The notes under the pieces were generated by a model. The model was not told the origin of the DNA and searched no databases. It worked only from the letters and a program-made list of their open reading frames with translations. Of a stretch of DNA of 64,000 nucleotides, positions 56,196 through 61,261 are shown one piece after another (the first letter of the stretch is position 1; each line of letters starts with the position of its first letter). The position numbers and the translations under genes are program-made. The DNA comes from Symbiodinium microadriaticum (Eukaryota; Sar; Dinophyceae; Suessiales; Symbiodiniaceae): contig LSRX01000054.1 in NCBI GenBank assembly GCA_001939145.1, positions 54,325-118,324 of the forward strand. Direction: 5' to 3'.

Positions 56196-56950
56196 CGACT
56201 CTACTCCGACTGCTTCTGCTTCTGCTGCTGCTGCTGATTCTGCTGCTTCTGTTGCTGCTACTGCTCACTACGACCCCGACTTCGTTTGCGACTACCTCTA
56301 CGACTACATTCCTACTCCTCCTCCTCCTCCTCCTCCTCGGACGTGGACTGGTAATGAGCAGATGCTATCGTGTGCCAGTCTGTTCCCGGTAGCACGAAAC
56401 AGGCAAAGTTGATGCAACACTTGAACTCCCAATGGCATACCCCAGCGGGATATGCAGTTGCGCCTCGATCAGAGTTCTTGTCTGGACAGTGCTCCGAAGC
56501 GGGGCATCAGTGACTTCGCGACTTGCAGCGGAGAGATCCGATCTTTGGTTGCCTGAGTTATGCAGGCGTCTGTCGGGAAGCGCAACGTGGAGATGACGAC
56601 AGGGGCGACAATCCACACGGCAGGCATTGAAGTGTCCGTTTTGCAGCCGTTCTGCGACCGAAACTGACAGAACAGGGGTGATGCAGGGACGGATCTGCGT
56701 GAAACGCAGCCAGACCATACACAAGTAAGACTGGTTCAATATGTGGGGGCTTTTTGGAAAAGCTGGGGCCCATATAGAAGACTTGACGAAGAGAAGCCGT
56801 GTTGCAGGTGGTCTTATGATGGAGGTGAAGAAGCGAACGGATCGTCGAGCCAAGAAACATGGCGAAGGCCAGCAGCATTGGATAACACGATGCGCATGGC
56901 GCATAACAGCTGCCAGGTCGGAAGGAAGTGGATGTGAAGGGAGTGGTCAG
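27341..56950 (+). CDS. CYP97: CYP97-type cytochrome P450 (carotenoid hydroxylase family), about 26 exons, giant intron
   Basis: Exons in family order: 27341-27399 (EGIYKI), 27466-27543 (VVVVSDPVVVKRIL), 29094-29142 (LYTKGILTEVLEPIM), 29216-29252 (GLIPADPETW), 29304-29352 (RRRAIVPGFHKKW), 29490-about 29590, 29910-29960 (LDIIGK), 30072-30103 (IFNYDFGS), 30357-30423, 30494-30520 (IPYWNLP), 30585-30623, 30756-30821, 30876-30952 (FLQFLVITKGED), 52704-52746 (QLRDDLMTLLIAGH), 52896-52922 (ETTAAMLTW), 53090-53149, 53534-53572, 53669-53718, 53784-53838 (LYPEPPLLIRR), 55145-55215 (DIFIS), 55397-55449, about 55554-55595, 55693-55725 (DYAFLPFG), 55789-55831 (RKCVGD, haem Cys at 55796), 55918-55956 and about 56806 on (GGLMMEVKKR). 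Where both ends are fixed, phases match, including across the 21,751-nt intron 30953-52703. Family members hydroxylate carotenoid rings in plastids. The N-terminus is missing and a few joins are unresolved. A split into two genes is possible but less likely. Confidence 0.88.
27810..29006 (+). CDS. TTC4: Intronless TTC4/Cns1-type Hsp90 co-chaperone
   Basis: A 398-aa frame. An acidic N-terminus is followed by TPR repeats at about residues 86-205 (AEHFRKQGNEAMK, AVLHANRAAVGLKLG, AVRLDPKNLKAWSRGA), a charged helix to about 235, and a C-terminal wheel-type domain (EWPLLLLYDEVNQSDFV, VYLEYYPEGS). This order and length match TTC4/Cns1, which links Hsp90 and Hsp70 to ribosome-associated clients. It lies entirely within CYP97 intron 27544-29093 on the same strand, stopping 87 bp before the next CYP97 exon. 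The frame ends KDNQVE, but CAG/GTGGAG at 28998 could be a donor joined to 29058, giving a slightly different end. No spliced-leader relic precedes the ATG. Confidence 0.92.
   Translation: MANPPSAAASEEAPDTHITIDDDGSMWGEDEFGRYRIDNRVWTMNEIRDHPLFMTDVPSDPRDLDNYPLLTALQSVLYDDQTPEELAEHFRKQGNEAMKFQASRIALQNALTFYTKGLEMECKDDKLNAVLHANRAAVGLKLGEHLKVVDDCRAAVRLDPKNLKAWSRGARASEALGLAEQGLAFCRGALRLEGEDKALLSEVKRLQRQLQELHRKQQAAQSEMRMEDARVKDAMQASASAVRNALELRGSRLGPALFDLAMYRMANGGITPHPKLVDGEDDPAIEWPLLLLYDEVNQSDFVASFDERCALEDQLQLMFPEDRRVEWDVQGKYVWNKLAVYLEYYPEGSDETSMFKIDCSAAVKTLLTERCLPPCLVLHVLVEGSPAQAAFLKDNQVE
29362..29393. repeat. (GT)n microsatellite in CYP97 intron
   Basis: A perfect GT run immediately after the exon coding for HKKWLT. 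It lies inside the intron and lengthens it. Confidence 0.95.
30953..31756. other. Start of the giant CYP97 intron, no gene
   Basis: The stretch between the GC donor at 30953 and the retrotransposon. Open frames exist (31021-31740) but look like chance. A short part reads SLQDGLKKLQSEAISS and could be an exon relic. No family recognised. Confidence 0.4.
31757..31761. repeat. Target-site duplication, left copy (CGTGT)
   Basis: CGTGT directly before the 5' LTR is repeated directly after the 3' LTR at 39859-39863. Five bases is the usual duplication for Ty1/copia integrases. Confidence 0.9.
31762..31906 (+). repeat. 5' LTR, 145 bp
   Basis: Starts TGTGAAAGCAG and ends TTTCCGCA. Identical by eye to 39714-39858. 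It is very short for an 8-kb element. It contains TGGCTCAAG (31839-31847), nine bases shared with the spliced leader, which could be chance. Confidence 0.97.
31908..31919 (+). promoter_or_regulatory. Primer-binding site, initiator tRNA-Met type
   Basis: TGGTAGCGGAGC begins one base after the LTR end. Plant copia elements use TGGTATCAGAGC, so 10 of 12 bases agree. It is the minus-strand priming site. Confidence 0.75.
31938..33326 (+). CDS. gag: Copia gag (nucleocapsid)
   Basis: 462 aa from the first ATG after the primer-binding site. Residues about 35-200 resemble the copia gag fold (FRVKARQRKEKQMPEEELK, then AGHLGLRLLEGLSGHALQLV). An acidic Asp/Glu/Tyr-rich region follows. A zinc knuckle near 33082-33130 reads CRKCGNVGHWSGDAQC (C-x2-C-x4-H-x6-C), then a Gly/Lys-rich tail. 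In the particle this protein packages RNA. The frame ends at 33326, but protein-like sequence continues at once in another frame, so gag and pol are probably one polyprotein in an undamaged copy. Confidence 0.9.
   Translation: MAGSLLDGLRYGSFMREEESSGAFGSQTEGRTGVPRFNGEPGKYNEWKFRVKARQRKEKQMPEEELKKAGHLGLRLLEGLSGHALQLVQLMDMNKIDDANGADYLLNELETKLRPRRQQQARELYEAGARVGGYLSRQAQEPMVEYILRRRAWYQQLCDLSSELKLPDTILAEQLLDNSNISEDHKLLVRVTLQQKMTFDAVADELVNQHGRIHERFSTSGPPRRSFPDGRGTWKPHWQQQVPKGPAKGTKGRSYAFLAEPPLDEEYGDYGDEADYDTAPEGFGYMSHGDPDETAYSLDFDSGNFAEEHLAYLLDNGLDPEDTEAGHFAADVIQAEEEAFWSRKGASSKGHAPMKPPPFEISGTFSMDEKKAKLLQLKARTTCRKCGNVGHWSGDAQCPLNKGKGKTKNPRAGAPSSSLSSTGWAGRGHPPGRGTSHAGRGSGKDKPRTVYGAAWLPCFPNP
33327..33925 (+). 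other. Gag-pol junction with three frame changes
   Basis: Protein-like sequence passes from the gag frame to a second frame (about 33340-33650, with DYVDLTDENAYPEDRYYLN), back to the gag frame (about 33660-33915, with DELRATFAQFYAETLR) and then to the pol frame from about 33920 (NQHYFVRKCAVCGE). These could be real indels, sequencing errors or recoding sites. Confidence 0.65.
33626..39700 (+). CDS. pol: Copia polyprotein: protease, methyltransferase-like insert, integrase, RT, RNase H
   Basis: Open for 2,025 codons; the true coding part starts near 33920, after a frame change. In order: paired CxxC zinc ribbons (CAVCGE, CVDCGH); retropepsin ILDTGCSQT with Asp at 34676; a methyltransferase-like insert at 35400-36030 starting LLELFAG; the integrase HHCC region (LHTMTGHSSP, CPACSS) near 36290-36420 and core DVFVLKD, SLDRGTENRG and the Glu of GERQGS near 36781; reverse transcriptase GGDITASFLQGEP with active site SHVDDLL near 38600; and RNase H (SVTDASHAADYD, TDCRSL). 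It ends TAA at 39698, 13 bp before the 3' LTR. Every catalytic motif looks intact, so pol may be functional apart from the upstream frame changes. Confidence 0.95.
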   Translation: MRPSGLTPRARLRQHFRRRFLWKTDGHSQRFLWKTVGHSHSHLWRPRNQHERQRLRSSLGSEHRRQAALPRRAPCHLCPILRGDPAHTPGQRPLEVGSNQHYFVRKCAVCGEILERTKKQTTPTTSTPSAPATGRCQHHRVHWKGSNGYVRVRTCVDCGHREVFPTNPGANTTAAPASSAAAPSSSTSNFTSCSTTTLSREEVQLVVQTFNEAVARKMAQNEAGEIPADRLLQALRLTIDQITVWKPSRAQPQAPRPPEQPTADERLQARGATLADAGKYKGQTYLTAYHDRSYRDWCFEYINDRSHPAMKRMVQFFREYDNHMGQPRAYMATETPTDNVSEENDLVAILDTGCSQTCHGDRWLRRYAAAIGESVPALETENRPTFRGIGGSMRTAGTRRLELCLELLDGGVARGDLNSTELLDSGAPLLLSLRAQQALGLVLDLNAEVAHSQLLGKDLELVIKDGLLGLRLLPADLADEPTVDIDTEAGDHFGTPDGNGDNSDNHNDGSHPDHNSERDPEAEDDRDNDVHHNPGTSGENGAYLAIDSLRHRPMTKSMVAKVGQGVKNVGAADRILWNQVSRQRGRRHNVLPRGCRTFLLELFAGAAVLSHAAAYTYGLPISSPIDIHHGPGHSLFHKDGRDAVDRIIEKDDAYVITCLVDHIMPNPWATLSQPGASWHDCVRERRKWTPVIEWMQGVARKRLEKGRQVLLEHPWGHSLWTLPLSRDFLQGPPFDESTGEPLETVFVKDPRGGREDTRAYLTATLPLKEKLVRQKGRPGPQPLIDAFLTALDNVRIETAFPAEAEIEDELFEEEGADHENLDGIYGDSDVSSEHLTGGATYGNKRLAEQMDTIVEETEEPPLPDEEAAPLLEARAAWKKLPREQRVALRRLHTMTGHSSPAAMQRLLRTANADPEAIKALNHFYCPACSSMQKPREPRPVKIPHDYIFNKDVAVDVFVLKDARGVKFKFLSAVDNGTLFHAAWLVGEGPGPPSSAECADKFRDGWLSWAGPPEAISLDRGTENRGKFQAMAKAHGTLLRYVGLESPFQLGRGERQGSILKDIMKRVVAARQLTGREAMEMLATEATSVKNNRLHHAGFTPSQWVLGRLPTEVDSLTATGSEKFLGQQQEIEDGETAFAKRMALRGAAREAFAQTDSSDRVRSALLRKSVPTRGPFVQGDLVCFYRRAGRGPYKWHGPARVIGQEGRSMLWVVHGGIPMTVSMENCRYATGSEAYAKRQLELRPSRKRRREDLAEHDPEEHGYPFGDDLSGGVILEGNQHNYFDLSGTSEYEPSPAEDSGNAVPTEPPGLPGPQEPGSLEGPQAEDSGDAVPTEPPGLPGPLSTDVPVPSSPLATEVGSESEPDLEMMPPSRRASAEASSSTAPRVTPLQMAMRRSTENLDGIPNRKRTLSPGSSPATPQERRPPPGSVEDRSDRAFVAFVAKRTVTKKSASARAKELSYSKATGEQKDGMDAARLKEWTNWQGFGAVDVIAAKDVSHFLKQHEGIAITPMRWVETNKAQPWEPPRYKARIVVRGDLEEGANGARTDSPTCSSLMLNFALATCASKRWKLRGGDITASFLQGEPMQRTLILRPPPGGLPGIEEGALLLARKPVYGTKDAPRGFWRRLHRVCLELGLEAVPLEHACYVLRREGSIHGILVSHVDDLLWGGESEMQEIVGKLRQEFQFGTLDEETTIEYCGRKIIEEPKGIRVTCPNTAAKVRAIPLDGIRKKQRAAAASESERSQLRSVVGSLNWLVRVCRPDICYQVHRLQTVMKEATVDDLVQCNQLLNFVKATPEHGMFFPYGAVKIEEASILSVTDASHAADYDVNAEGKLLGYRSQSGRLLLLADKEYVEKGAGEVYLLGYHSQVIRRVCRSTLQSETLSLISGYEEGEHLRAVMHFMCGGEIKGDLVQSMDGRNLTLFTDCRSLEEHARQPGLHTVGDKRLAIDLCGIRQVIWRQQGETAGDPLYADRPPEEATTRVLWVDTSTMAADGLTKMMKSTQLEQLMKHGSMQVSYVKISKSHP
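39714..39858 (+). repeat. 3' LTR, 145 bp
   Basis: Same sequence as 31762-31906 by eye. A short purine-rich stretch (AAAGAAAG) before it may be the polypurine tract. Target duplication CGTGT follows at 39859-39863. Confidence 0.97.
39905..42240. repeat. Higher-order tandem repeat, 471-bp dimer of ~235-bp monomers
   Basis: Two related monomers alternate. Type A (GAGAGCATCGCAGGGCGGCG...) starts at 40087, 40557, 41028 and 41499; type B (GAGAGCATCGCAGGGCGGCA...) lies between. The A-to-A distance is 470, 471 and 471 bp. Dimers are nearly identical to one another while A and B differ considerably, as in satellite higher-order repeats. Diverged monomers at both ends (39905-40086 and 41770-42240) mark the array edges. 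Because 471 is divisible by 3, long open frames cross it on both strands; I do not take them as coding. Confidence 0.93.
42241..43400. other. Between the satellite and the DHHC gene
   Basis: No confident exon. The N-terminal exons of the DHHC gene may lie here, but no transmembrane exon could be fixed. A frame at 43215-43360 (EKKRWNIRGNVEDRSRG) is a weak candidate. Confidence 0.35.
43408..45252 (+). CDS. DHHC-type palmitoyltransferase, multi-exon, inside the CYP97 giant intron
   Basis: Exons: 43408-43451 (ACHKCNERRPE), 43574-43617 (AHHCSICGKCVMRM), 43705-about 43737 (DHHCPWVGNCY), about 43970-44046 (LRYFILMLIYGMTSALAYA, membrane segment), about 44155-44220, 45016-45052 (GLAMSLLFFSHL, membrane segment), 45107-45154 (LMAVNRTSIEVAYSG) and 45210-45252 or beyond (NPYSLGIFRN). 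Joined, they give the full Cys-rich domain with the DHHC active site and the C-terminal TTxE-type motif (NRTSIE). The enzyme transfers palmitate to Cys of membrane proteins. Donors include GC (43452), GT (43618, 45053) and GA (45155). The N-terminus and final exon are uncertain; a candidate last exon at about 45324 reads HVQQLRLFG. It is a multi-exon gene nested on the same strand within another gene's intron. Confidence 0.82.
44542..44570. repeat. Interstitial telomere-like patch (CCTAAA type)
   Basis: CCTAAACCCTAAACTTAAAC followed by CCTAAGCT: three degenerate CCCTAAA units inside a DHHC-gene intron. TTTAGGG is the plant and dinoflagellate telomere repeat. Confidence 0.6.
45683..47720. repeat. 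110-bp tandem array, about 19 copies
   Basis: Units begin ATGCTGTGAC at 45781 and then every 110 bp to 47651. The first unit (45683-45780) is only 98 bp because it lacks 12 bases: all others have CTCCGCTGTTGT duplicated in tandem. Inner units are identical by eye; only the outermost ones carry substitutions (for example ATTTGTCTC to ACTTGTCTT at 47575, and a degraded last unit). This is a classic edge-diverged, centre-homogenised satellite. No reading frame is conserved. Confidence 0.98.
47721..48240. other. Spacer with telomere-like patch and array fragment
   Basis: 47965-48006 contains CCCTAAACCCCTAACCCTGA and a further degenerate copy ending CCTAAGCT. It is followed by TGTTGTCTCCGTCCTGT, a fragment of the 110-bp unit. 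No gene seen. Confidence 0.6.
48928..48940 (+). other. Match to the 3' end of the dinoflagellate spliced leader
   Basis: ATTTTGGCTCAAG is identical to the last 13 bases of the conserved 22-nt DinoSL. It directly follows a CCGGTAG(AG)n tract and precedes the coding-like core. Such relics arise when trans-spliced mRNAs are copied back into the genome. About 0.002 chance matches of this length are expected in 64 kb, both strands. Confidence 0.55.
49597..50094 (+). CDS. Coding-like frame in the GA-module core, unknown function
   Basis: A 165-codon frame with a charged, Lys/Glu-rich composition (KLEGGTFTDMESGKTLNKQEG, later KKLLPKARKIRNKLRREGG). A neighbouring frame (49754-50050) is also protein-like in its first half (ADKYLPLQADKTRAYIAR), so a frameshift near the A-run at about 49851 is possible. 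It resembles no family I know. Its stop TAA overlaps the next ATG as TAATG at 50092-50096. Confidence 0.4.
   Translation: MLLYEPDLLDAWIGRRIVKLEGGTFTDMESGKTLNKQEGKSSKAYLKHHKSRNEEARLADKHSRQVPTLASRQDPRVHCALSRAGKKLLPKARKIRNKLRREGGPASTVQQEPPPKGDRRDSSRPTSGDCDRTLVPAAEAAQSEAVCARTVSRGSDQSSEPRGRI
50094..50450 (+). CDS. Second coding-like frame, 118 aa, unknown function
   Basis: Starts MAPSVNADTPPDWGGDSQT, is rich in Asp, Gly, Pro and Arg, and continues with RLTPSRMWQEIRAVQHHMEQ. The start overlaps the upstream stop by one base. No domain recognised. The hydrophilic composition suggests a nucleic-acid-binding or structural element protein, but this is a guess. Confidence 0.4.
   Translation: MAPSVNADTPPDWGGDSQTDEDTPQNSWPWGEQGRPSDLGRSDGILGQRPSLPVGEPPQPPRTRDESGGVRLTPSRMWQEIRAVQHHMEQARQRCRGDSDKGGFFVHAVNHGEPGKKI
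51946..52703. other. Right end of the giant CYP97 intron
   Basis: No gene or repeat of note. Ends at the acceptor CAACAG at 52703 before the exon QLRDDLMTLLIAGH. Confidence 0.4.
54180..54250. repeat. (CA)n microsatellites in a CYP97 intron
   Basis: Two CA runs separated by a TCTCTTTCTCCCTCC stretch. Confidence 0.95.
56095..56345. repeat. GCT/CTC triplet field
   Basis: Imperfect GCT/TAC triplets pass through a pure GCT run (56166-56190) to CTC triplets (56313-56338). It lies in the last large intron of the CYP97 gene. Confidence 0.9.
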
Positions 56951-57303
56951 CATGGCGGCAGACTCAGAAGTCCCCGGGGAGCTAGACTGGAGTCCGCGAC
57001 TTGAGGTCGTAGAACCGTATGGTGTAGTGGGAGGTTTTGAGGTGCTAGGTCCAGCATGGTCACGATTTATGAAGAGACTTGGAAGGCAGCCCACTGTGGA
57101 TGCACCTTTCATGTGCTTTTGGCAACCTTCATTCTTCATCTATTGGTCCTATTCCCGTCAGTTTTTCCTGCCACTGGCTGCTGTATCCTCGCTGCTTGGC
57201 AGGAAAAGAAGCTACGAGGCACGGTCGCGCAGCGAGCCGTTCTCTCAACTGTGGGAACAGGTGTTCGAACTTGCTGTGCTGGTCATGAGCTTAAAGCTCC
57301 AAG

Positions 57304-59383
57304 TTTGATCATCTTGCCAAGATCGAGCCGGAAGCATTGGTCGTTCCCACGGCCAAAGAGCTGCGCATGCTTTTCACTGCACAGAAGGAGGCCGCACAGT
57401 TTCCTGAGGGGGATAAACATGTTTTTCGTTGCCGTTCCTCTAAGGTAATCTTGACACATGCGCACATGCACACACGCCGAACCATTGACTCGTGGTCGCC
57501 ATCTTAGCCAGGATGTGCGAAAGCTCTCGCCAACGCCTCCGTCTCAGTTCTGAGCTCCTTCCTGCAGAGGACGACAGTGCAAGACCGCTTAGCCAGCGCT
57601 TGGTGGGCGACGGGAGCCTCAAACGACTCTGGCAAAGGCCGGAACTTTTCGAGGCTTTGGAGAAGGCCTACAAGCAATGTGCCCCGTCCGCGATCATTGG
57701 CATGTATCTGGCTTGTAGCCTCTGTTTGGATTCATGTAATTGGCTCGTGGATGACGTTCCCGATCGTCGTCAATCCATTGTCAAGCCTCTTCGGGATGGT
57801 TTCTCGGTGCAGTCAAACCTCTTCGTTCGAGGCCAGGAGGTGACCAAAGAGTACTCCAAAACGCCTGCACCCAAGGGGGAGTTGTGCAGAGCTGGATGGA
57901 TCAGGGCTTGTCCCACCAGTGAAGGTTCTACCTGGGCTCGCAGCTCCTGGACCAAGATGAGCAGCGTGTCGTTTGGGTGCGCAGTGACTCTGCAGTCCTG
58001 TCTTCTGCACGGTTGTGAGGTTTTGAATTGACGGTTGGCAGGCCATCTACAACTGGTGCCGAAGCACGGATGAGCTGGTTGTGATGGCCTCGGGTATTCC
58101 CACTGTTTCGATGTGACTTGTGTAGCAAATTCCTGTGTCGGAAGCGTGGCCGGGCTGAGCGTCATTCCTCCGTTTCACTCGCCATCTGACAGGACGGGCC
58201 TGAAGCCGCAAACACCACGATGGCGGTTCCTTGGCCTGTTCCAGCGTTTTGACGAGACTTGACGAGCGAAGCGCTAGCTGGCTGCTGGTCTCAGGACCTC
58301 GAGGAATGGGAAGAGAGACTCAACAGGATCTTCCAGCTGCAGGTCGTTAACCGAAGCAGGCCATATTACTTGGCCGTGCTTTTGCGGCCAGGTGCCTGCA
58401 GATGGTGATCCAGCGGACTTGGCGATGGTGGACAGCATTCGCAAGCGCTGCCCTCGGCCCTTTCACTCGACTGCTTTGTCTTTATCGCAGCACTGCGATG
58501 CACGATGTGAGCTTTGGATACCCAGGTTCTCCTTGATCCAGAGACCTTTCCAAGACATGCCCAAGGGCTCAGATGTGGTTTGCCAGGGAACTTCGAAGCC
58601 GCAATGTCTATTGCTGTCACGCTGTCCCCAGGGTGGGCGGGATGGCAATGGATCTGGTCAAGGACAGCCATTAGGATCTTGGATGCCTCCATAGTGCGCG
58701 CGCTTGTGCGTGTGCGTGTGCGTGTGCGTGTGCGTGTGCGTGTGCGTGTGCGTGTGCGTGTGCGTGTGCGTGTGCGTGTGCGTGTGCGTGTGCGTGTGCG
58801 TGTGCGTGTGCGTGTGCGTGTGCGTGTGCGTGTGCGTGTGCGTGTGCGTGTGCGTGTGCGTGTGCGTGTGCGTGTGCGTGTGCGTGTGCGTGTGCGTGTG
58901 CGTGTGCGTGTGCGTGTGCGTGTGCGTGTGCGTGTGCGTGTGCGTGTGCGTGTGCGTGTGCGTGTGCGTGTGCGTGTGCGTGTGCGTGTGCGTGTGCGTG
59001 TGCGTGTGCGTGTGCGTGTGCGTGTGCGTGTGCGTGTGCGTGTGCGTGTGCGTGTGCGTGTGCGTGTGCGTGTGCGTGTGCGTGTGCGTGTGCGTGTGCG
59101 TGTGCGTGTGCGTGTGCGTGTGCGTGTGCGTGTGCGTGTGCGTGTGCGTGTGCGTGTGCGTGTGCGTGTGCGTGTGCGTGTGCGTGTGCGTGTGCGTGTG
59201 CGTGTGCGTGTGCGTGTGCGTGTGCGTGTGCGTGTGCGTGTGCGTGTGCGTGTGCGTGTGCGTGTGCGTGTGCGTGTGCGTGTGCGTGTGCGTGTGCGTG
59301 TGCGTGTGCGTGTGCGTGTGCGTGTGCGTGTGCGTGTGCGTGTGCGTGTGCGTGTGCGTGTGCGTGTGCGTGTGCGTGTGCGN

Positions 59384-59438
<55 letters not shown>

Positions 59439-61260
59439 GTATGTGTGTGCGTGTGTGTGTGTGTCTCTGTGGCTTTGTCTGTGTCTCTGTCTCTGTGTGT
59501 CTCTCTGTCTGTCTGTCTGTCCGTCCGTCCGTCCGTCCGTCCGTCCGTCCGTCTGTCTGTCTGTCTGGGTGTGCACTGCGCACCTGCAAGCGCACTCCTT
59601 GGGATTGCTAGGGTAGTGATCACGACTGCACCAGGAGAGGTATGCCACCTTCTATGAGCTGGAGGCAGTTGCATGACCCGTTGAGAGTGATGCGCTTTCG
59701 AGATTCCAAGCACGATGGTTGTAGTGCAGATGTGAAGAACAGAAGTCAAAAAGGTAGAATCGCGCTGAAGGTGTACTGCTACCGCGTTGCTGGCACGGTG
59801 GGAATCATGACACTGCCAGTGTGCCTTGGCTCATTGGGTCACCTACTGTGCTGAGCTCTGTGAACTGGTTCCAAGGCTCGGCTTCGACCCAATGCAGAAC
59901 TTCACAGAGGAGTTACAGGAACGCTGCTTCAGAAAAGGCATAGCTGAAATTACACAGTGTGGCCTTTGTCTTTAATCTCGTGTGCATGAAGGAAGAAACG
60001 ATTGCTGCGGCAATGTCCCTCGGCGTCGCTTTCCAGCTGACGTCCCAACGGCCTGATTGGTACTTCGCAACTGCACTGCACGATGGAATCGACCATTTCG
60101 GTGTTAAATGGGCTGAAGCGAATTGTCAATTTGCAACACTGGCAGGAATATTCTGCGAGATGTTGGTGAGGCCGTTGGTGTAGACTACTTGCTTCTGCAC
60201 TGTTTCTTGCTGGAATGCGTGTAGCCGTGTGGCCATTGACACGGTGCCAGGATGCCAGGCGTGGTAGAATCTACGTTCCGTTGGAGGCAACGGCTGAAGT
60301 TCTCATGTGGTTGGGTGGCCCACGACCACAATGCAACTTGCAAAGGATCTCACACGTTTCGGCATCACCGAGGATGAGGTGCCCTCGAACAAAGCAGAAG
60401 CGAACTTGTTTTCGCCCAACACGCTCGGTTGTTGAAGGTGTTGGAGGCCTCTCAGACCGAGGGACTTCTCTACCACGAGAAGAAGTGGAAGGACTTCATG
60501 GAGTCTCGGCTGCACGTCTTTGCACAGCGTAGGGCTGTAGGGGGTACCGTCTTCCGGAGAGCCTTTTGAACTGAGGAGTTTCAGATGCAGCGGTGCGAAG
60601 AGTGGTGGCCTGAGCAGATCCGAGCGCCGCCACCTTCCTGGTCGCTCCTTGGTCGAGTCTCTGCAATGACAGGGAGTACGAGAACGCGAAGGCCGGCATC
60701 GTTGGCCTCTCGGAAGTCAACCGTCTTGGTGTGATGGCCGCAGCCTAAAGGCAAGTCGGATTGACCCCGAACGCCACCCTCTTCACTCTTATTTTGTCCC
60801 GCTTGCTTGCTGAGGCAGCGCTGTATGTCTACGGTGCTCCCGGCCCGAATTTCTCATGGATCCCGGAAAGTGGGAGGCAGTCAGGTCTGCCGTAACTGTG
60901 ATTGTACACTAGGGCCTCTGGGGGTTCCTGTTCCTGACTCCCTGCTCGTGCGAAACTTCCGTGCTTGATTCTTTGGCCCACTACCCGAGCTTTGGTCATG
61001 CTGCCAGGTGACATCCTGCACCGTATTCGAGAGAATAACTACGACAATCTCAGTCTTGCACTCAGAACATTATGCTACAGGCTGCAGCAGATGTTCAATA
61101 ACCAACTGACTCGTTTTATTGATTTTCGCACTTCGGTGCAGCTTCCTGCCTACACGAATGAAGCGGTGTCCCAGTTCTGATTCCCCGTCATACTAGCGCG
61201 AGGCCGCCGGGCGTACGTGCCCTTCATTGACAAGGTTTTCTTGATGGGCAAGGCGGAAGT
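57304..61260 (+). CDS. PSY: Phytoene synthase, about 20 exons
   Basis: Exons: 57568-57680 (ALEKAYKQC), 57837-57862 (EVTKEYSK), 57925-57976 (FYLGSQLLDQDEQRVVW), 58042-58080 (AIYNWCRSTDELV), 58193-58222 (DGPEAANTTM), 58295-58342 (DLEEWEERL), 58392-about 58470, a piece near 58536, 59640-59664, 59771-about 59829 (YCYRVAGTVGIM), 59992-60041 (AAAMSLGVAFQL), 60146-60170 (NILRDVGE), 60251-60286 (DARRGRIYVPLE), 60346-60378, 60438-about 60532 (EKKWKDFM), 60672-60744, 60815-60833, 61008-61052 and 61203 on (RRAYV). These are the ordered landmarks of plant and algal PSY, including the substrate-binding TDELVDGP. The second Asp-rich motif is NILRDVGEDARRGR. The enzyme joins two geranylgeranyl diphosphates in the plastid. 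An exon at 57304-57444 (FDHLAKIEPEALVVPTAKEL) may be its N-terminal part or belong to the CYP97 gene upstream. Confidence 0.93.
58706..59382. repeat. (GTGCGT)n, about 113 copies, in a PSY intron
   Basis: A perfect hexanucleotide run of about 677 bp broken only by an N at 59383. Every step alternates purine and pyrimidine, the pattern that favours left-handed Z-DNA. The N probably marks an assembly join, so the true length is unknown. Confidence 0.97.
59384..59570. repeat. (GT)n then GTCT/GTCC repeats
   Basis: GT dinucleotides to about 59463, then TCTGTG variants, GTCT (59501-59520), GTCC (59521-59551) and GTCT again. This is the right shoulder of the hexanucleotide array. Confidence 0.95.
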
Positions 61261-61261
61261 C

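Noticed and set aside
58366..59749. Several 300-400-codon ORFs (Arg-Val, Cys-Val, Thr-His repeats)
   Set aside because: Products of the (GTGCGT)n and (GT)n runs, open in most frames. The true coding exons of PSY lie outside the run.
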